Part shown: positions 1 through 9,973 of the stretch, piece after piece
How the letters are laid out: the number at the start of each line of letters is the position of its first letter
Numbering within the stretch: the first letter of the stretch is position 1
DNA from: Aurantiochytrium sp. KH105
Lineage: Eukaryota; Sar; Bigyra; Thraustochytrida; Thraustochytriidae
NCBI GenBank assembly: GCA_003116975.1
Contig: BGKB01000001.1
Coordinates: 124,001 to 188,000, forward strand
Reading direction: 5' to 3'
DNA length: 64,000 bases
Program-made: the position numbers and the translations under genes
Notes under the pieces: generated by a model
Databases searched by the model: none
Told to the model about the DNA's origin: nothing
Seen by the model: only the letters and a program-made list of their open reading frames with translations

Positions 1-504
1 ATCTGCTACCGCTCCCCCAAAGAGTTTGACGAACGCTTCGATTGGTATCCGAGTGTGCTCGAACAGTCTGGCGATGTTTCGTTTGAGGTCGAGCGTTACC
101 TGCAGCATCAGGCGCTCAAGTTCACGCACCAGGTCAACTATGACGCCAACTGCTACCTCCTTCTGTCCCAGAGCATGGATCTCATGGACATCGGTCAGAA
201 TGTTGGCACTTTTCAAGAAGGCGCCGCGCGCATTCCTCCCTCCAAGGCCGGAATGCTCCTCTCTTACAGCACGGATCGCCTTACCCCCGCTCAGGACCAC
301 GAGCGTCTTGCCCGCGTTCTTGGCCAGAACGATGTCCCTGTCCACTTTGAGGTCATCGAGTCCAAGTTCGGCCACGACGCTTTCCTCATCGAGAACGAGG
401 CCCAGCCTCTCAACATCCGTCTCAAGGCCTTTCTTAACGCCAGCAACACCCCGCGCAGCGCTGACGCCGTGCACAGGCTTGTCAAGGACATGTTTGAGCA
501 CTAA
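1..504 (+). CDS. MET2: Homoserine O-acetyltransferase (MetX/MET2 family), C-terminal part, cut by window edge
   Basis: The frame is open from base 1 and ends at TAA 502-504, giving 167 residues of the C-terminal half of an alpha/beta-hydrolase acyltransferase. The family transfers acetyl from acetyl-CoA to homoserine for methionine synthesis in the cytosol. Visible family marks are the YRSPKEFDERF stretch at the very start, the VNYDANCYL segment, the late strand YSTDRLTP that carries the acid of the catalytic triad, and FGHDAFL with the catalytic histidine near the end. The nucleophile-elbow serine lies upstream of the window. No break is seen. The ATG-less left edge is only the window border. 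Serine or succinyl variants of the family cannot be excluded from this half alone. Confidence 0.85.
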   Translation: MCYRSPKEFDERFDWYPSVLEQSGDVSFEVERYLQHQALKFTHQVNYDANCYLLLSQSMDLMDIGQNVGTFQEGAARIPPSKAGMLLSYSTDRLTPAQDHERLARVLGQNDVPVHFEVIESKFGHDAFLIENEAQPLNIRLKAFLNASNTPRSADAVHRLVKDMFEH

Positions 505-908
505 TGTCGATTTCCTTTCACCTGTGACCTCTTTTCGTTTGTTAGACCGTTCGGGTCCAACTTCACACGTGCACGGCTCATTCGTTCATCCATTCATTCA
601 CTCTGTTCCATTCCTCCCCTCCACCTCCCCCCCCAAAAGAAAAAACAAGGGAAGAAGAAAAAGTACACAGACAACCTGCTGATCAGGGTAGTACGACGAC
701 GGTGGAACTCGCTGTAAAGTAAACGCTACGCATACAACGGTAGCAGCTGGCCGGCCAACATGAAGAGAAAAAAAAAAAGACTTCCGAACTTCGAAAATAT
801 GAAATATTGTATTCCCTCCCCCTTATTTTCAATGTCTCCGTCTCTCTACACACGAAGAGTTTCTACACGCCATAAGAAAAAGGCATCTTCTCTTCTTTTG
901 GCCTTGCT
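505..908. other. Convergent intergenic region, 404 bp
   Basis: This lies between two genes ending toward each other (MET2 on +, FANCM-like on -), so it should hold both 3' UTRs and polyadenylation signals. It contains A-rich runs near 640-662 and 763-780 and a pyrimidine-rich stretch near 600-640. No credible ORF or RNA gene is seen. The open frame at 760-1482 is a shadow with no recognisable domain. Confidence 0.6.
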
Positions 909-3900
909 TCACTTGCTGCGCCGTAGAAGCGAGGTCACAATCAAACCCGCCATCTGCATCGAAAGTCCGGGAACCTGCTCCATGACTGACTTGGCCTTGA
1001 GCGTCTCCAGCACATCTTGCAAGGTCCGCCCGACATTCTGCGCAATCAATCGTCGGGCCACCGCCAGATTTGCCCCAGGTAGTAGCATGATAAATTTGAT
1101 TACACGCATGTGGGCTTCCGATACGTCTTCGGACGCAAGACCAAGCGCACGCAGCCCGAAACCATCGCGCTCTTCGACCGTGCTCATATGTTGCAATAAT
1201 TGCACTGTCTCATCCACACTCGAGGTCATCACGGTTTGCACGCGTGACCAACTTTGCGCTTGCATGTACGCCCGGAAAAACTTCTCGGCAAAAGTGTCCT
1301 CGCTTCGCGTTTGCAAGTCAACCCCGTCCTCTTCATCGTGCTGCACGACAAGAACTGGCCGACAAAAAGAACCCAACAACTCCACAACGAGCTCGTCCAA
1401 CAAGCATCGGACTTGTTGTTGCTGCGATCCAGATTGCGCATGTCCTCGGGCACTCCCAAATCCAGCCGTCGTCTTTCCCTGAAATGACGACGAGGACGAC
1501 GAGGACGACGCTGGCGGTGCAGACGCAAGCTGCATCAAGCGGCGCTGCGAGAGAATGCAGACGCCAACGCGTGAACCAAGCACAAAATCTGCGCCCTGCA
1601 GCGAGAAATCACGCACCATTTTGACATCAAATTGTCTTCCGTGCCGCATTTGCCGGCACACGGCCGTGATATCGCGTCGTTTCGCATGAGCGTCAGCCCA
1701 TACGAGCTGCGCCGGTCCACGGGAGCTCGAATTTTCCACACTTTTCTTGGCTTCCAGCAGGGACGCAGAAGAAGAGCCGCCTGATGGTACATTGTCGGAA
1801 TTTTCGATCATGGCCCTCTCGTTGCAAGCGTTTGGCGGAACAGAAACAGGCTCCGACTCTATGTTCATGCTCAGATCCGCCTTGCGCGTCGAGACCTCCT
1901 GAACATCAGCGTCGGGCTCCACCACCATCTCCTTCATTGCTGCAGATTCTGCGACGACGTTCTTTGTTCTTTGCACGTGTTCTGCCTGTGGAACGCTCTC
2001 GCGTGGCGTTGGCCCAAGGTGTATCGACTGTGGTGAGTCGGCCAGCACTTTGCGCCGGCCCATTTGTGCCGTCTCTAGCTTCGTGGGTGTTGGCCCAAAG
2101 TCTTGCGATTGTGAAGAGTCAGCCAGTACTTTGCGTTGGCGGAACTTCTTACCCTCGTTTCTCGCCTCGGGCGTTTCCTCGCTCGACGAATCAAGCGCCT
2201 TACCCTTGATGGGCGTCGGCCCAAAGTCTTGCGATTGTGAAGAGTCCTCCATCACCTTGTGATGCCGTAATTGTTTGCCGCCGCCCCCTAGGACCACTGA
2301 GTTAGCGGATTCCGATGTTGACGTCGAAGACGGCGATGACGCTGAACTAGACACTTGTCCCATTTTTGAGGAACGGGCGTTCTTGCTTTCCAGGTTTACG
2401 CCTGCGATTGCTCGCGAATTGAGCTCGCGCAAGTGCGCGTCAATGATTGGCATGTTAAAACGCCGTCTTCCAAAACCAGTCAAGCCATGCGGAGACTCCA
2501 TGAGCGAACGTCGGTAAATGTCAGGACTATGTGCCGCGTCACTGTCACTTCGGCTTGCTGAGCGCTGCGAGCTATCGTCAATCAGGCCCTTCAGATTCCC
2601 GTCTTCATCTTCGTCTTCGTCGGCGCCGTCTTCGTTCTCATCCGAACTTGCGCCTCCAGAGTCTTCGGCCTCATCTTCAAAGAAACGTGCATTTCTACGG
2701 TCACTTGACTTCTTCTTCAATTTCTTCTTCAATGTCACGCCTTTTCTCAGCTTGAGTAGCTTCTTGGGGCGCATTGAATCGACGGACGAAGGGCGCTCAC
2801 GGATTTTCTGCGTCTCCATCAAAGCAACACGCTTTGACGATGACGGTGACGCCGATCGCGAGAGGTCCACCGCAATTACATCTTCGGCTGCCGGGCTCTC
2901 TTTGACTGTGGGCGCAAGACCCAAGGCGCCAAGCCTGGGTCTTTCCGCCCTAATTCGCGGAGTTTCCGCGGAGAGCTCGGTGTCATCTACTTTTTTCGCA
3001 GACAATGCTGAAGCAGCAGTGACAATACTTGCCGGGGCCGGGGATGGCATTGCCACGACAGGCGTTTTACTTGGCGGCGGTGGCGGCGGCGTCACACTGA
3101 TGGACGGGGTCACCGCAGCATGTGGTGATGCGAGCAGCGCATGCGGAACCACATCGCCTTTCCCCAAAGCTTGCGATGATGCACCGCCGTTTCCTATGGC
3201 CTGAGAACTCTTGGTTTTCTCCTTGGACAATGAGTCCATCACCAAAGATACACGAGTATGCTGCTCAGCCGGCACAAGGCCTTCTTCCATCAAATATGAC
3301 CCTGAATCTGAGGCGTCCTTGGCGACAGGCAAGGCTGGATCCGCGCTTGTTTTCGTCGTTTCTCCTGCAGAGCCGTGCAAAGATGCGGGTCTTGGTTTTG
3401 CTGGTCGCGAGAGGCTCCCTGCTTTTGCGCATGTCAGCACGTCATCGACTTCTTTGGGCCGTGTGTTGCACTCGAGCCCTTCTTTCCCGACGATGAGGGG
3501 CGCCTTCTCTGGTGACTTGGTGACTCCGAGAGAATGTGTCTTTGCGCTGGACGGTGCGGCCACCGGCATGCTGCCACGATCTTTCACCGTGGAGTTCGCA
3601 ATCCTCATATCCTGTTCCGCTGGAATTTTCGATACACGTGCAGCCTTGGTCGTTATTCCAAGAGACTGATCGCGTGCAACGCGCGCACGAGACTCGCCAA
3701 CCTTGCTTACATGGAAGGCGCAATATCGAAAGGTGAGCGTGGCGCCAGCATCTCGAGCACACGATGCATGAAATCGAAAAGAGCAGCCATCCACGTCACA
3801 CTCTACACAAGCTCCAACGCGCCGACCGCAAAAGGAGCACGAATGCCGGTGCAAGCTTAATTTGCGTGACATGTCGATATCGCGCAAAACCCCGTCGCGG

Positions 3901-6900
3901 TCTAATGTGAGAGATATCTGGGGGTTCCACCAGGAACACGCGGCGTGAACCCACGCTCGATCTTTATAAAGTACAAGGGCGCCATTCTGGTTGGGACAAA
4001 GAAAACAGCTGCGCACGGGACTTCCGCGTTGACATGGCGCGCATTTCCAGGTTTTAGCATCGGCAACAACTGTGCCAACGCACCGCGCGTGCACACGCAC
4101 GTGGCAACTACGCAGACCATGACATTGTAAAAGTTTGCCTCGGCTTGCTGATCCGGGCTCTCCACAACAGGAACAAATGTCGTCAGACGGGCAGCCGCGT
4201 CGCGTGCATCCGGTCGTGCGATACGCAACGGGAGGCATGGCAATGTCCTCCTCAAAGAGTGAGGCAACATCATCAGAATCAGAGTCATCCGCAATACTGA
4301 TGGACCCCTGTTTGAGACCATCGATGTCGCTGACACCAGGGTCCCCAGATACATTATTCTCATTGAGCATGTTTGGCACAACGATTGCTGGCGCGGGAAC
4401 TGATGAATGAGCAAGCTTGTTTGGAGGCGCTGCGGATTTCACAGAGTTCTCTTTTCCACCTTCCTTCGCAGCAGGACTCGCCTCGGCAACGGCGATTGCG
4501 AGACGAGGAGTGGACGCGGACTGACGACTGATATTCGTTTCGATGCCTTGTTTTGAGGGTGACTGACTGATCTCTGCGGGAGAAGTGCCAACGATCGAAA
4601 TCGAGGGACTTCCCGCGCTAGCGTCCGGACCCGTGCACCCGGTGCTCTCGGAACGCGACTGCGAGGGAGAAGTGGAGGCCTCCGCATACGATTTACCAAC
4701 CTTCGCTTGACGCGGCCTCGCCGATCCGCAAGCCCAATCTTCGAGTCCGCTTTGCGCCACAGGGTGCGCAGGGCTCTTTACCGAGCTTTCCGTGAGAACG
4801 TGATCGACCTCGATACCCTTGACGAGCTGGTCCTCTGCCACACCTTTTTCAGACCTAGCCTCCAGAATGTATTTGAGATTGTACGTTTGCTCACGTTTGT
4901 TCACGCGCGTGACGCGCGCGGTGCCGCCGGGCTTGAAACCACGTCCAGGACGGCGTTTGATCGTAACGCAATCGCCTACGCTAAACTTTGGTTTCCAATG
5001 CTCTCTCTCCTTGTACATCTCAGCATTTTCCATTTCCTTGTTCTCAGCATGGCCGCTTTCCTTTGGCGTAGGACTCTTTCTCTTCCTTGTCGCTGAGCTC
5101 TCGTCATTCTCCACCACAGCTTTGATGCTGCTTTTCGGCATGGGCCTGTCAAGGCTCACGCGTGATGTTGCTGACGATGCACTGACATTTCCTTCCTTGA
5201 CCTCTTGATGCGTAGAAGAAGACTTTGGCGTTTTGCGGCTTTTCGACGTTGTAAGGGCGACATCTTTATCAGCCTGCAGAGGCTTTCGTGTGATCTCCAA
5301 GGCCTGAGCGGGGCCTGCGGCTTGCGGCCTCTCGGCAGCCAGGTCTTTGTTTTCTTGCAAGGTCTTTGCAAGTCTTTTGGGAGAATTTTGGGCGGGGACA
5401 CGAGTATCATCAGAGAGTCTCGAACGACGCTGCTGCTGCCGCTGCTGCTGCTGCTCTTGACGATCGTGCTCATTGTCGAGTTCATGAACCACAACGTCCT
5501 CCTGCGAATCCGCATCGAGATTGAATTTGGGTGGCAACGTAGACATTGAAGGCGGTCGACTCGGCGCACAACTCATGTGAGCTGCATCGTCCTTGTCGAC
5601 CTTGACGTCGTCGTCACCGTTATAATCGTCGCCGCCAATAAAGGCTTCTTCATCGAAAAGATTGACATCTGCAGCTGCTTCTGCTGTTTCTGCTGTTGTT
5701 GTGTCGTGACCCATGTTCCGCTTGTCTTTAGCTGATGCGTCTCGATTCAATTTGTCAAAAGTCTCCTTCTCTTTAGCATTGTTCGGAGCAGCATCCAAGT
5801 CGATGACACTCGGGTGCGGCGATTCGCAAGGCTCGTTAGAGAGCGCCCAGACTCGCCGGTCAACATAGAGCTTGATGCGCTCGTATGCCTTGCTGCGCGA
5901 GGAGGACGGAGCTGCACGTCGTGACCCCAAGATGAGTTTGTCTCGTCGATTGAACAGGGAGAACGTGAAGAGGTCGGGCGCTGGTTTTCTTGACGTCTGA
6001 ACAAAGTCCGCGTAATACTTGTTCTCACGCGGGGAGAACGGACGCAACGGTGTCTTGAGCTCCACCCAAGTATTCTTTATTCGCTTCTTGGACTTCTCGG
6101 TGTCATCGCCCTTAGACTTTCGCTTCTTTGGGGTAACTCCAGCGACTTGGGAGGCACGAAAACTACCAATCTCGAGCTCCTTGTACTCCACCTGAGGAAC
6201 AATACCTTTGGGGACCATGCGAGGATTTGAACCGCGATGCAACGTCAAAGTGCCAAGCTTCTCGCGTAAAAGACGATGAATCTTGTTTGAACGCTCCGTG
6301 CCGGCTGTGAGATCATTCTTCTCCTTGCCGTGACTTACAAGGAGAACGACGGAACCACTCCGCTTGCGTCCAGCTCGCCCAAAACGCTGCACCATGCGGA
6401 CGGGCGACTTGAGCGAGTCAAAACACACGATGAGATCTACAGAGCCGATGTCAAGACCCTCCTCGCCAATGCAAGTCGCCACGAGAATGTCAAGCGCACC
6501 AGCTTTGAACTTATTGATAATCGCTTGTTGTTCGCGTTGGCTCTGGCCCTTCGTCGCAACGGACTCCTTACCGCCTTGCTTAGAGGTTGCCGCCGATTGC
6601 CGCGATTGCCCCGGAAGCCCGAAATTTTCGTCCCCACCATTTCCCAGAAAACCGGTGTCGTCATTCTCGTCATTTTCACCGGCGTCGATGTCATCGTCGT
6701 CGTCGTCGTCGTCGATCTCGTCGGCAAGTGCGGCGGATGCCTTGGCCATTTTCATTTTCGACTTTTCCTTGGCCGAGGTGGTCGAGCGTTGGCCGACAAA
6801 GGGGGAGACGCGCAAGTCTGTCTGCGCCTCAATCACTGCCACCAGACTCGCCACAGTGGCACGGCTATGCGCAAAAACAATGCAGCTTGTCTGCTGGCTG

Positions 6901-8759
6901 GCCTCTTCCATGCGGCGAAAATGCGCAGTAAGAATCTCCAAGAGTTTGGCGACCTTTGGGTTGCAATCGGGGTCATCACGACGCAGACGAAGGTCGCCTA
7001 AAAAGCTACGAAAACGGTCCGTCTTGGCGATGCGCTCAAAGACCGCATTGATATTGGTCTTCGCCAAGGTTTGCTCAAAGTGGAAAAGCATCCCGGCCAC
7101 GCCCTCCACTGCGAGATACTTGATGCCAGTCAGCAGCGTACTGAGTGCACCCAACTCAGCCGTGACGCGTCTAATAGCGGGCACAGGGGCCGTCGTACCG
7201 TTTTGATAGAGCCACGACCGCGCAGTGACAATCATTTCGGGAGATATTTTATGGACTGCGCGACGCAGCATAGGAGGGCAACAACTGCTCGCCTGGATGC
7301 TTAGGTAGACGGGCTTTGCCAAATCATACAGCTTGGTCTCTACATCTTGCATGCCCCCACTTGACTTGACGTCGATAATTTGAATCAGTTTGTTGAATAC
7401 GTAAGGCTTGACATCCGGATCCATCTCCGCCTTATACTCAAGATTTGCCACGTGCAGATTATCCACAACCTCCTGGACGCGTGCCTTGTCGTTGCCGGGT
7501 GTCGCGCTGAGCGCAAGGATGCGAAAGTTTCGAGTCTTGGACCGAAGTTCTTTGATCAAGTTCGTGAAAGCATAGTTGCCCGTTGCACGGTGCGCTTCGT
7601 CAATTACCACGCACACCACTTCTTCCATGGGGACGAGGCCCGTCTTGCAGTCGTTCTCTGCCGTCTGAGGTGTGCAGTAAAACAGTCGCTTTGTCTTCCA
7701 GTGCTCTTTACGCTTTGAGGCCGCAATGTTGCCCATCATGCGCCCCGTCAGAGATTCGTCGATGCCGACAATTTTATGGCATGCCTCAACTTGCTGAGAC
7801 ACGAGTGGTTTGGTGGGTGCCACGAAAATGACCTTACCTGTCGGAAACCATCGCATTATATTGAACATGACCACTGCAGCGATAAAGGTTTTGCCAAGAC
7901 CTGTAGGCAGGACGACAAGTGTATTTCGCAAAAGCGCGGCCCTTACAATGGAGAATTGGTACTCGCGCTTCGGATAAGATTCGCTCGTGGGATAGACCCA
8001 GGTCTTGATTGCCTCTGCATCATGCGGCATCTGCACTGCTGGCCCTGCGAACTCGTCAAAGCTGTCATTACCATCTTCGTCGTCGTTGTCATCATCTGGG
8101 CCGCGCGAGGCGAAAGACCAAGGAGTTTGCTTGTTGATGGAACCAAGAAACGAGGAACGCGCCTTCTTCTTGTTTACATGCTCACGAGGTCCCGCGTTTG
8201 CAAACGTGGCCTTACTTGTTGTCGAGCCACCACGACTCGGAGGCATCCTCGGGGGCGCAGATGCAGCTGCATTTCTGTAGTTAATGGGGAAGGAGCCGGC
8301 CTTTGATGCCCGAAGCCCGGGATCCTCGTCGAGATCGATTTCCACGATGACAGACGACGATTTTGGCCGTGTTGCTGTCTTCGGGGCTGCCGTTGGCGTT
8401 GCTGCTGCGGAGACGCGTTTGGTGAAAAATTTGCTCGAGCTGCTTTTCGTGTTTGTAGCACTCGAGATTGACGCACTTTTGTTCGCTGGGGTTGCGGTTT
8501 GCGGTCTGCTGAGGCTCGACACCTTCGACACAGTTGCGCTTGCACTGGGTTTTCCACAAAACTCGCAAGCACGGCCATAACTCTGCGTGCTCGTGAACCC
8601 ACAAGAGCACTCGTTCGCATGCTTCGATGATACCCTTGATGCCAACGCAGGCGACTGAGACTTGTTGGGTTTGGGCTTCGCCTTGATTTGCGCGTGCGTA
8701 CTCTCCACCTGTTCCAGCATTGCAAAGAGGTCTGGGTTTTCAAAGGGGTCTGCGCTCAT
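909..8759 (-). CDS. FANCM: FANCM/Mph1-type DEAH helicase with Tudor-like, PHD-extended-PHD and ERCC4/HhH domains
   Basis: A single exon of 2,616 residues from ATG 8759, the first ATG in a frame open from 8789. FANCM remodels stalled forks and anchors repair complexes in the nucleus. Domains in order: a Cys4 zinc motif (about 50-70); an SF2 helicase with PTGLGKT (about 284), DEAH (387), SATPG (about 419) and QRFGRAGRKR (about 790-800), split by an acidic insert as in FANCM/Hef; a Tudor/SH3-like segment (about 1251-1323, GDCVTIKRR to DQLV); a PHD finger plus extended PHD of the HC5HC2H type (about 1511-1687); disordered linkers with a triple SQ/TP repeat (about 2170-2251); an ERCC4-like fold (about 2346-2504); and a helix-hairpin-helix (about 2557-2614). 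The ERCC4 ERKxxxD motif is degraded to ADAHAKRRD, so the nuclease is probably inactive, as in animal FANCM. The chromatin-reader modules are not usual for the family. Confidence 0.9.
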   Translation of the reverse strand: MSADPFENPDLFAMLEQVESTHAQIKAKPKPNKSQSPALASRVSSKHANECSCGFTSTQSYGRACEFCGKPSASATVSKVSSLSRPQTATPANKSASISSATNTKSSSSKFFTKRVSAAATPTAAPKTATRPKSSSVIVEIDLDEDPGLRASKAGSFPINYRNAAASAPPRMPPSRGGSTTSKATFANAGPREHVNKKKARSSFLGSINKQTPWSFASRGPDDDNDDEDGNDSFDEFAGPAVQMPHDAEAIKTWVYPTSESYPKREYQFSIVRAALLRNTLVVLPTGLGKTFIAAVVMFNIMRWFPTGKVIFVAPTKPLVSQQVEACHKIVGIDESLTGRMMGNIAASKRKEHWKTKRLFYCTPQTAENDCKTGLVPMEEVVCVVIDEAHRATGNYAFTNLIKELRSKTRNFRILALSATPGNDKARVQEVVDNLHVANLEYKAEMDPDVKPYVFNKLIQIIDVKSSGGMQDVETKLYDLAKPVYLSIQASSCCPPMLRRAVHKISPEMIVTARSWLYQNGTTAPVPAIRRVTAELGALSTLLTGIKYLAVEGVAGMLFHFEQTLAKTNINAVFERIAKTDRFRSFLGDLRLRRDDPDCNPKVAKLLEILTAHFRRMEEASQQTSCIVFAHSRATVASLVAVIEAQTDLRVSPFVGQRSTTSAKEKSKMKMAKASAALADEIDDDDDDDDIDAGENDENDDTGFLGNGGDENFGLPGQSRQSAATSKQGGKESVATKGQSQREQQAIINKFKAGALDILVATCIGEEGLDIGSVDLIVCFDSLKSPVRMVQRFGRAGRKRSGSVVLLVSHGKEKNDLTAGTERSNKIHRLLREKLGTLTLHRGSNPRMVPKGIVPQVEYKELEIGSFRASQVAGVTPKKRKSKGDDTEKSKKRIKNTWVELKTPLRPFSPRENKYYADFVQTSRKPAPDLFTFSLFNRRDKLILGSRRAAPSSSRSKAYERIKLYVDRRVWALSNEPCESPHPSVIDLDAAPNNAKEKETFDKLNRDASAKDKRNMGHDTTTAETAEAAADVNLFDEEAFIGGDDYNGDDDVKVDKDDAAHMSCAPSRPPSMSTLPPKFNLDADSQEDVVVHELDNEHDRQEQQQQRQQQRRSRLSDDTRVPAQNSPKRLAKTLQENKDLAAERPQAAGPAQALEITRKPLQADKDVALTTSKSRKTPKSSSTHQEVKEGNVSASSATSRVSLDRPMPKSSIKAVVENDESSATRKRKSPTPKESGHAENKEMENAEMYKEREHWKPKFSVGDCVTIKRRPGRGFKPGGTARVTRVNKREQTYNLKYILEARSEKGVAEDQLVKGIEVDHVLTESSVKSPAHPVAQSGLEDWACGSARPRQAKVGKSYAEASTSPSQSRSESTGCTGPDASAGSPSISIVGTSPAEISQSPSKQGIETNISRQSASTPRLAIAVAEASPAAKEGGKENSVKSAAPPNKLAHSSVPAPAIVVPNMLNENNVSGDPGVSDIDGLKQGSISIADDSDSDDVASLFEEDIAMPPVAYRTTGCTRRGCPSDDICSCCGEPGSASRGKLLQCHGLRSCHVRVHARCVGTVVADAKTWKCAPCQRGSPVRSCFLCPNQNGALVLYKDRAWVHAACSWWNPQISLTLDRDGVLRDIDMSRKLSLHRHSCSFCGRRVGACVECDVDGCSFRFHASCARDAGATLTFRYCAFHVSKVGESRARVARDQSLGITTKAARVSKIPAEQDMRIANSTVKDRGSMPVAAPSSAKTHSLGVTKSPEKAPLIVGKEGLECNTRPKEVDDVLTCAKAGSLSRPAKPRPASLHGSAGETTKTSADPALPVAKDASDSGSYLMEEGLVPAEQHTRVSLVMDSLSKEKTKSSQAIGNGGASSQALGKGDVVPHALLASPHAAVTPSISVTPPPPPPSKTPVVAMPSPAPASIVTAASALSAKKVDDTELSAETPRIRAERPRLGALGLAPTVKESPAAEDVIAVDLSRSASPSSSKRVALMETQKIRERPSSVDSMRPKKLLKLRKGVTLKKKLKKKSSDRRNARFFEDEAEDSGGASSDENEDGADEDEDEDGNLKGLIDDSSQRSASRSDSDAAHSPDIYRRSLMESPHGLTGFGRRRFNMPIIDAHLRELNSRAIAGVNLESKNARSSKMGQVSSSASSPSSTSTSESANSVVLGGGGKQLRHHKVMEDSSQSQDFGPTPIKGKALDSSSEETPEARNEGKKFRQRKVLADSSQSQDFGPTPTKLETAQMGRRKVLADSPQSIHLGPTPRESVPQAEHVQRTKNVVAESAAMKEMVVEPDADVQEVSTRKADLSMNIESEPVSVPPNACNERAMIENSDNVPSGGSSSASLLEAKKSVENSSSRGPAQLVWADAHAKRRDITAVCRQMRHGRQFDVKMVRDFSLQGADFVLGSRVGVCILSQRRLMQLASAPPASSSSSSSSFQGKTTAGFGSARGHAQSGSQQQQVRCLLDELVVELLGSFCRPVLVVQHDEEDGVDLQTRSEDTFAEKFFRAYMQAQSWSRVQTVMTSSVDETVQLLQHMSTVEERDGFGLRALGLASEDVSEAHMRVIKFIMLLPGANLAVARRLIAQNVGRTLQDVLETLKAKSVMEQVPGLSMQMAGLIVTSLLRRSK
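2008..2250 (-). repeat. Three in-frame copies of an SQ/TP-containing repeat inside the FANCM-like gene
   Basis: On the minus strand the protein carries three spaced copies of a motif of the form D-S-S/P-Q-S-x-D/H-F/L-G-P-T-P, each preceded by (R/H)KV(M/L)(A/E). The two best copies share a near-identical DNA core around 2094-2119 and 2219-2244. The third, more diverged, is near 2010-2039. Each copy carries an SQ dipeptide (ATM/ATR-type phosphosite) and a TP dipeptide (CDK-type site). Confidence 0.75.
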
Positions 8760-9973
8760 CTTGGCCTCCGCAAGCCCCGACAGAGCCAACGCAGTAGTCT
8801 CTCCGTCTGCTCTCGCGCGCTGGAGCGCGAGCTGGAGCGTGAGCTCGCGCTCTCACTCCAACGGGGCCTCTGTTGATTTGCAAAATCCTCGACGTGCCCA
8901 ACCACCGCCGAGGGATCCCGCACCGCCGAGCGGCGCTGGAGGCGCGCGCGCACGCGCGGCGCGAGGATGCCACAAGAGGACGTGGCGTCCGGAGCCTACA
9001 CGGGTCGATCGTGCAGGCCAGGCGGAGCGCCGCGGCTCGCGAGCCAGACTCCTGGCGGTCGCGGGTCTGTCTCCGCCGTCTGGAAAAGAAAGCAACGCAA
9101 AGGAGAGCAAATCGATTTTGAATTTTCGGGCTCCAAGGTGAACGTGCGTTGCGCACACCGCGGACGAGAACGAGGCCTAGCTGCCATGAGGAGAGCCGTG
9201 AGGGTGGCCGGCCTTCCGAGTCGATTTTCTTTCCTTTTTACTTGCAAATGAATGATGTAGTGTCCCAAATAAGAGTTGGGTGGCATTCTCATTCTCAGAT
9301 GAGTTGCTGTACAAGGGACGCTGTGGTTGACTTGGTGTGGAGTAGTGACAGAGATTCGTCGTTCGTGCAAACTTGGTCTAGGGTCCAGTTCGAAACGACC
9401 TTGTCCAACAGTCCTTGCATACTACGATGATTTGATTATTCTTTGTCTCTCCGTCTCACTGTGTATAAGTTAGACAAGTTTTAAAAGTCTTTGTCGGCAA
9501 TAGCAAAAAAAATACCAATCTTCTCGCGTCGCGACCAGATGAACCTAATAACAACATCGCACGATAATAATCTTCTTCGACCCCGGCGGCAAAGGGTCCT
9601 CTCGGCGTAGCTATCTCTGCTCGACGGCGTCGTCCCTGCAATATGCGATTTCTTGCGCACTGCCTGATCAAGGCTTCTTCTCACTGGGAGAGCCAGGGCT
9701 CAGCTGAGCTGCCTTGGGCTCGGAGGGTCTCTCAAAATTCGTAACGGCTGGCAAACACAGATCACAGCAACAGCAACTCGGACGAATCGCGACCTTGCTC
9801 GCGCGCGCGTTCGAGGCACGGCAGCGTTGAGCCCGGCACGAGCAGGAGAGGAATTCTGCGGCCGCTCGTCTTGAATAGGTCTCGCGAGGAAGAAGACGAC
9901 GGTGACGACGGCGGCGACGGTGGTCACTACTAGAGAAGAACAGGCTTCTGCGTGGTGATTGCACCGTGCAACG
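8760..9973. other. Divergent promoter region between the FANCM-like gene and the coiled-coil gene, 1.2 kb
   Basis: Two genes start away from each other here, so it should contain both promoters and 5' UTRs. It is GC-rich up to about 9230, then more AT-rich (9230-9560). A perfect 11-bp inverted repeat lies at 8823-8852, 64-93 bp upstream of the FANCM-like ATG. No TATA box is convincing, and no ORF here shows a domain. Confidence 0.5.
8823..8852. repeat. 11-bp inverted repeat upstream of the FANCM-like start
   Basis: The arms GAGCGCGAGCT (8823-8833) and AGCTCGCGCTC (8842-8852) are perfect reverse complements separated by 8 bp. The repeat could be a protein-binding palindrome or a 5' UTR stem. 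Function is unknown. Confidence 0.6.

Noticed and set aside
8740-9251. Short overlapping frames in the FANCM upstream region
   Set aside because: Arg/Ala/Ser-rich in all frames, typical of GC-rich non-coding DNA, with no motif.
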